NCBI GenBank assembly: GCA_023426005.1
Contig: JAFABO010000152.1
Coordinates: forward strand, 1-55,174
DNA from: Bacillota bacterium
GTDB taxonomy: Bacteria; Bacillota; Clostridia; Acetivibrionales; DSM-1351
Direction of reading: 5' to 3'
Length of the DNA stretch: 55,174 nucleotides
Part shown: piece by piece, positions 53,428-55,174 of the stretch
Layout: each line of letters starts with the position of its first letter
Numbering within the stretch: position 1 is the first letter of the stretch
The notes under the pieces: generated by a model
Told to the model about the DNA's origin: nothing
Database searches by the model: none
What the model saw: the letters and a program-made list of their open reading frames with translations, nothing else
Translations under genes and position numbers: made by a program

Positions 53428-54060
53428 ATGTACAGGAATGAAAAGTTTTTTATGCCTTTGGGCATGATTGGAGTAATATTTTATTTCACCCATATATTTC
53501 TGGGACAAATATTATGGCCCGAATATAATCCGGTAACCATGGACATAAGCTCATTGACTGCTGTCGGTGCGCCTAATGCCGGGCTGCTCCGAGTTTTTAC
53601 TTTATCCTACGGTGTATGTACTATTTTTTTTACCATTGGTTTGATAATAAAAGCTTTCAGGAAATACGGCATACTTGTGAAAATAGGCTACATAGTTTTA
53701 TTTGTAATGGAATTTACCAGCTTGCTGGGATATGCTATGTTTCCACTGACAGGTGATAAAACTGAAATGAACTTTCAAAACATGATGCACATAGTGGTTA
53801 CAGTGATTGTGGTCTTTACAACTATGGCGTCGGGTTATTTACTGTCTATAGGATACATAAGGCAGGAGAAGCTTAGAGGTCTTGGCAGATTTATTCTGGC
53901 AATGTCCATACTTATAACTCTATTTGGTTTTTCAAACCCGGTAGGAATGGGCTTGAAACTGAATATACTGGGACTTACCGAAAGAATGGTAATTTTCTCG
54001 CTGCAATTAATTATGTTTGTTATATCGGCATATTATACTTTTAATAAAAGTGAAAGCTGA
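53428..54060 (+). CDS. DUF998 family membrane protein
   Basis: 210 residues from ATG 53428, with AGAGGTG nine bases upstream; the ATG at 53395 would add 11 residues and lacks a site. Six membrane helices are visible (about 10-28, 50-70, 80-100, 110-130, 145-163 and 180-205). DUF998 proteins are uncharacterised integral membrane proteins; the pattern WPEYNPVTMDISSLTAVGAP (about 29-48) is diagnostic. It is a separate unit after the ger terminator. Role unknown. Confidence 0.85.
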   Translation: MYRNEKFFMPLGMIGVIFYFTHIFLGQILWPEYNPVTMDISSLTAVGAPNAGLLRVFTLSYGVCTIFFTIGLIIKAFRKYGILVKIGYIVLFVMEFTSLLGYAMFPLTGDKTEMNFQNMMHIVVTVIVVFTTMASGYLLSIGYIRQEKLRGLGRFILAMSILITLFGFSNPVGMGLKLNILGLTERMVIFSLQLIMFVISAYYTFNKSES

Positions 54061-54137
54061 TAATCAAGGGTTGCCTGAACAATTGTGCATATAATTTGTT
54101 TGAATGCTTAAATTTTGTAATGCATCAGGGGAGAGCT

Positions 54138-54860
54138 ATGGGCGAAAATAAATTATGGAAATATTACGACGTATTAAAGTTTCTGACCCTTATAAACGGA
54201 GAGCTTTATTTTGCCAGAGCGGATAAATTCAAAGATAAATATGAGGGGGCAATACCGAAACAGAATTATCTTCATTTTGCTGAATTATATAATGGTCCGA
54301 TACATGGCAGCAATGGAAGAAATGATATCAGGAAAGAGTTCCTGGAAAAGTTCAGCGAACGGAAGAAAAAGGCAGCCATCAGCTGCTGGCATCTAAACGA
54401 CAGTGAATCTGCCGCCATGTGGGAGGTTTATTCCAGGGCGGGCCAGGGGATCGCAGTGTGTACTACCCTGGAAAAGCTCAAAAAGATCAAAAAGCCCGAG
54501 GGATATGAAATGGAAATGTTCAAAGTAGACTATATTGACTTTAATGAAACCTTCAATGAGAGTTATATAAATTATGAGCTGCTTCCTTTTAAAAATAAGC
54601 GGAAAGAGTTTGAATATGAACATGAATTCAGAATAATGCTTTACAAAAGAGATAAAGCATCGGAGCTCAGCTGTCTTCCCGAGGAAGGCATCAAGCTCGG
54701 TATTAATACGGCTGAGTTGATTGACGGGATAATTGCGTCTCCTGACATGGCTGGATATGAAGTTTCAGAAATACAAAAGATTCTGGATATGATAAATAAA
54801 CTCAACGGCACGGAATTTACAATAAAAAGATCCGGGCTGTATGAAAATCTGCATTATTAA
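54138..54860 (+). CDS. DUF2971 domain protein
   Basis: 240 residues from ATG 54138, preceded by GGGGAGAG; the ATG at 54096 has no ribosome binding site. YYDVLKFLTLINGELYFARA at the N-terminus, SCWHLNDSESAAMWEVYS (about 85-102) and YEHEFRIMLYKRD (about 166-178) are the DUF2971 signatures. DUF2971 proteins often occur in defence or toxin-like islands and may be nucleases or ADP-ribosyltransferase-like, but no function is established. No phage, toxin or defence gene is visible next to it. The next gene overlaps its end by 20 bases. Confidence 0.85.
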   Translation: MGENKLWKYYDVLKFLTLINGELYFARADKFKDKYEGAIPKQNYLHFAELYNGPIHGSNGRNDIRKEFLEKFSERKKKAAISCWHLNDSESAAMWEVYSRAGQGIAVCTTLEKLKKIKKPEGYEMEMFKVDYIDFNETFNESYINYELLPFKNKRKEFEYEHEFRIMLYKRDKASELSCLPEEGIKLGINTAELIDGIIASPDMAGYEVSEIQKILDMINKLNGTEFTIKRSGLYENLHY

Positions 54861-55174
54861 AGGAGATATCATCATTGTTCTTCTGATATATAATTTTCTC
54901 AAGGGCATAAGGAATCTGCCGGCTTATACCATCAGGGCTTATGGCATATCTGGCCAGCTTTATGCAAGGAAATGGAATAACAATGATAAACAGAGAGCTG
55001 TATTAATAATTGTTTATAAATCTTTTTTCATACCACCTCTGGTAAAAGTAGATTATTGGAACAAGAGATACTATTATGAGGAAAAGTCCCAGATTACTCA
55101 TTGTCCCCATTTTATAAAACCCCAGCTTTTCAAATATAAAAGGGCTTATTACAAATGCCTGGAACGCGTCTGCG
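54841..55174 (+). CDS. Unidentified protein, 3' end beyond the window
   Basis: The frame from ATG 54841 stays open to the window end (111 residues seen), beginning MKICIIKGDIIIVLLIYN. It is rich in Tyr, Lys and Arg after an N-terminal hydrophobic stretch. The ATG lies inside the DUF2971 gene and has no clear ribosome binding site. A perfect AAAGGAG (54859-54865) precedes ATT at 54874 in the same frame by eight bases, so an unusual start or a sequence error near the start is possible. No family recognised. Confidence 0.5.
   Translation, partial: MKICIIKGDIIIVLLIYNFLKGIRNLPAYTIRAYGISGQLYARKWNNNDKQRAVLIIVYKSFFIPPLVKVDYWNKRYYYEEKSQITHCPHFIKPQLFKYKRAYYKCLERVC

Overview
The window reads as chromosomal DNA of an anaerobic, endospore-forming Clostridia member. 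The gene content (a spore PrkA/YhbH/SpoVR cluster, a GerA-type germinant receptor operon, a single-chain 1257-residue PurL, a Gram-positive Tad pilus locus), the moderate-to-low GC and the TTG/GTG starts with strong GGAGG sites suggest the Ruminiclostridium/Acetivibrio group. That assignment is inference; no rRNA or other marker is present. I see no insertion sequence, prophage, CRISPR array or tRNA.

Layout. 1-4.5 kb: sporulation cluster prkA (5' end outside the window), yhbH, spoVR. 4.6-6.7 kb: htpG with a perfect CIRCE (HrcA) operator. 7-9.7 kb: an orphan small protein, then a minus-strand pair encoding an XRE-cupin regulator and an acyl-CoA synthetase. 10-11.3 kb: a chemoreceptor without an external sensor domain. 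11.4-15.9 kb: a minus-strand MacB-like export operon (ATPase, large CARDB-repeat surface protein, FtsX-type permease). 16-18 kb: an HD-GYP c-di-GMP phosphodiesterase and a LysR regulator divergent from purL (18.3-22 kb). 22-24.6 kb: VanZ-like protein, sugar isomerase-like TIM barrel and a DUF4097 lipoprotein.

24.6-35.7 kb is a complete Gram-positive Tad/Flp pilus locus behind a consensus sigma-A promoter: TadZ-like protein, TadA ATPase, TadB, TadC, Flp pilin, TadE-like pseudopilin, DUF5702 protein, second TadE-like protein, two A24 prepilin peptidases and a membrane FHA protein. The secreted components share a G-x-[IFG]-T-V-[EF] leader motif, so the two peptidases probably process the whole set.

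35.7-45 kb holds mostly stand-alone genes: a patatin lipase, an intracellular-looking zinc phospholipase C homologue, YjbQ, a flavoprotein, lipoprotein, GNATs, a DinB-like protein, a methyltransferase and a secreted amidase. 45.3-48.7 kb is a cell-wall block: a 3D-domain protein, a ydaO-type c-di-AMP riboswitch with terminator in front of dapB, and a D,D-carboxypeptidase-like protein whose three active-site motifs are all altered. 48.9-53.2 kb is a gerA/gerB/gerC operon followed by a 58-residue two-helix membrane protein. The right end has DUF998 and DUF2971 proteins and a gene running off the edge.

Most interesting signals: (1) a 50-base two-hairpin module ending exactly at the Shine-Dalgarno sequence, present before yhbH and before the TIM-barrel gene, with every difference falling outside the stems; (2) c-di-AMP control of dapB beside a carboxypeptidase pseudoenzyme; (3) the Tad locus with two prepilin peptidases.
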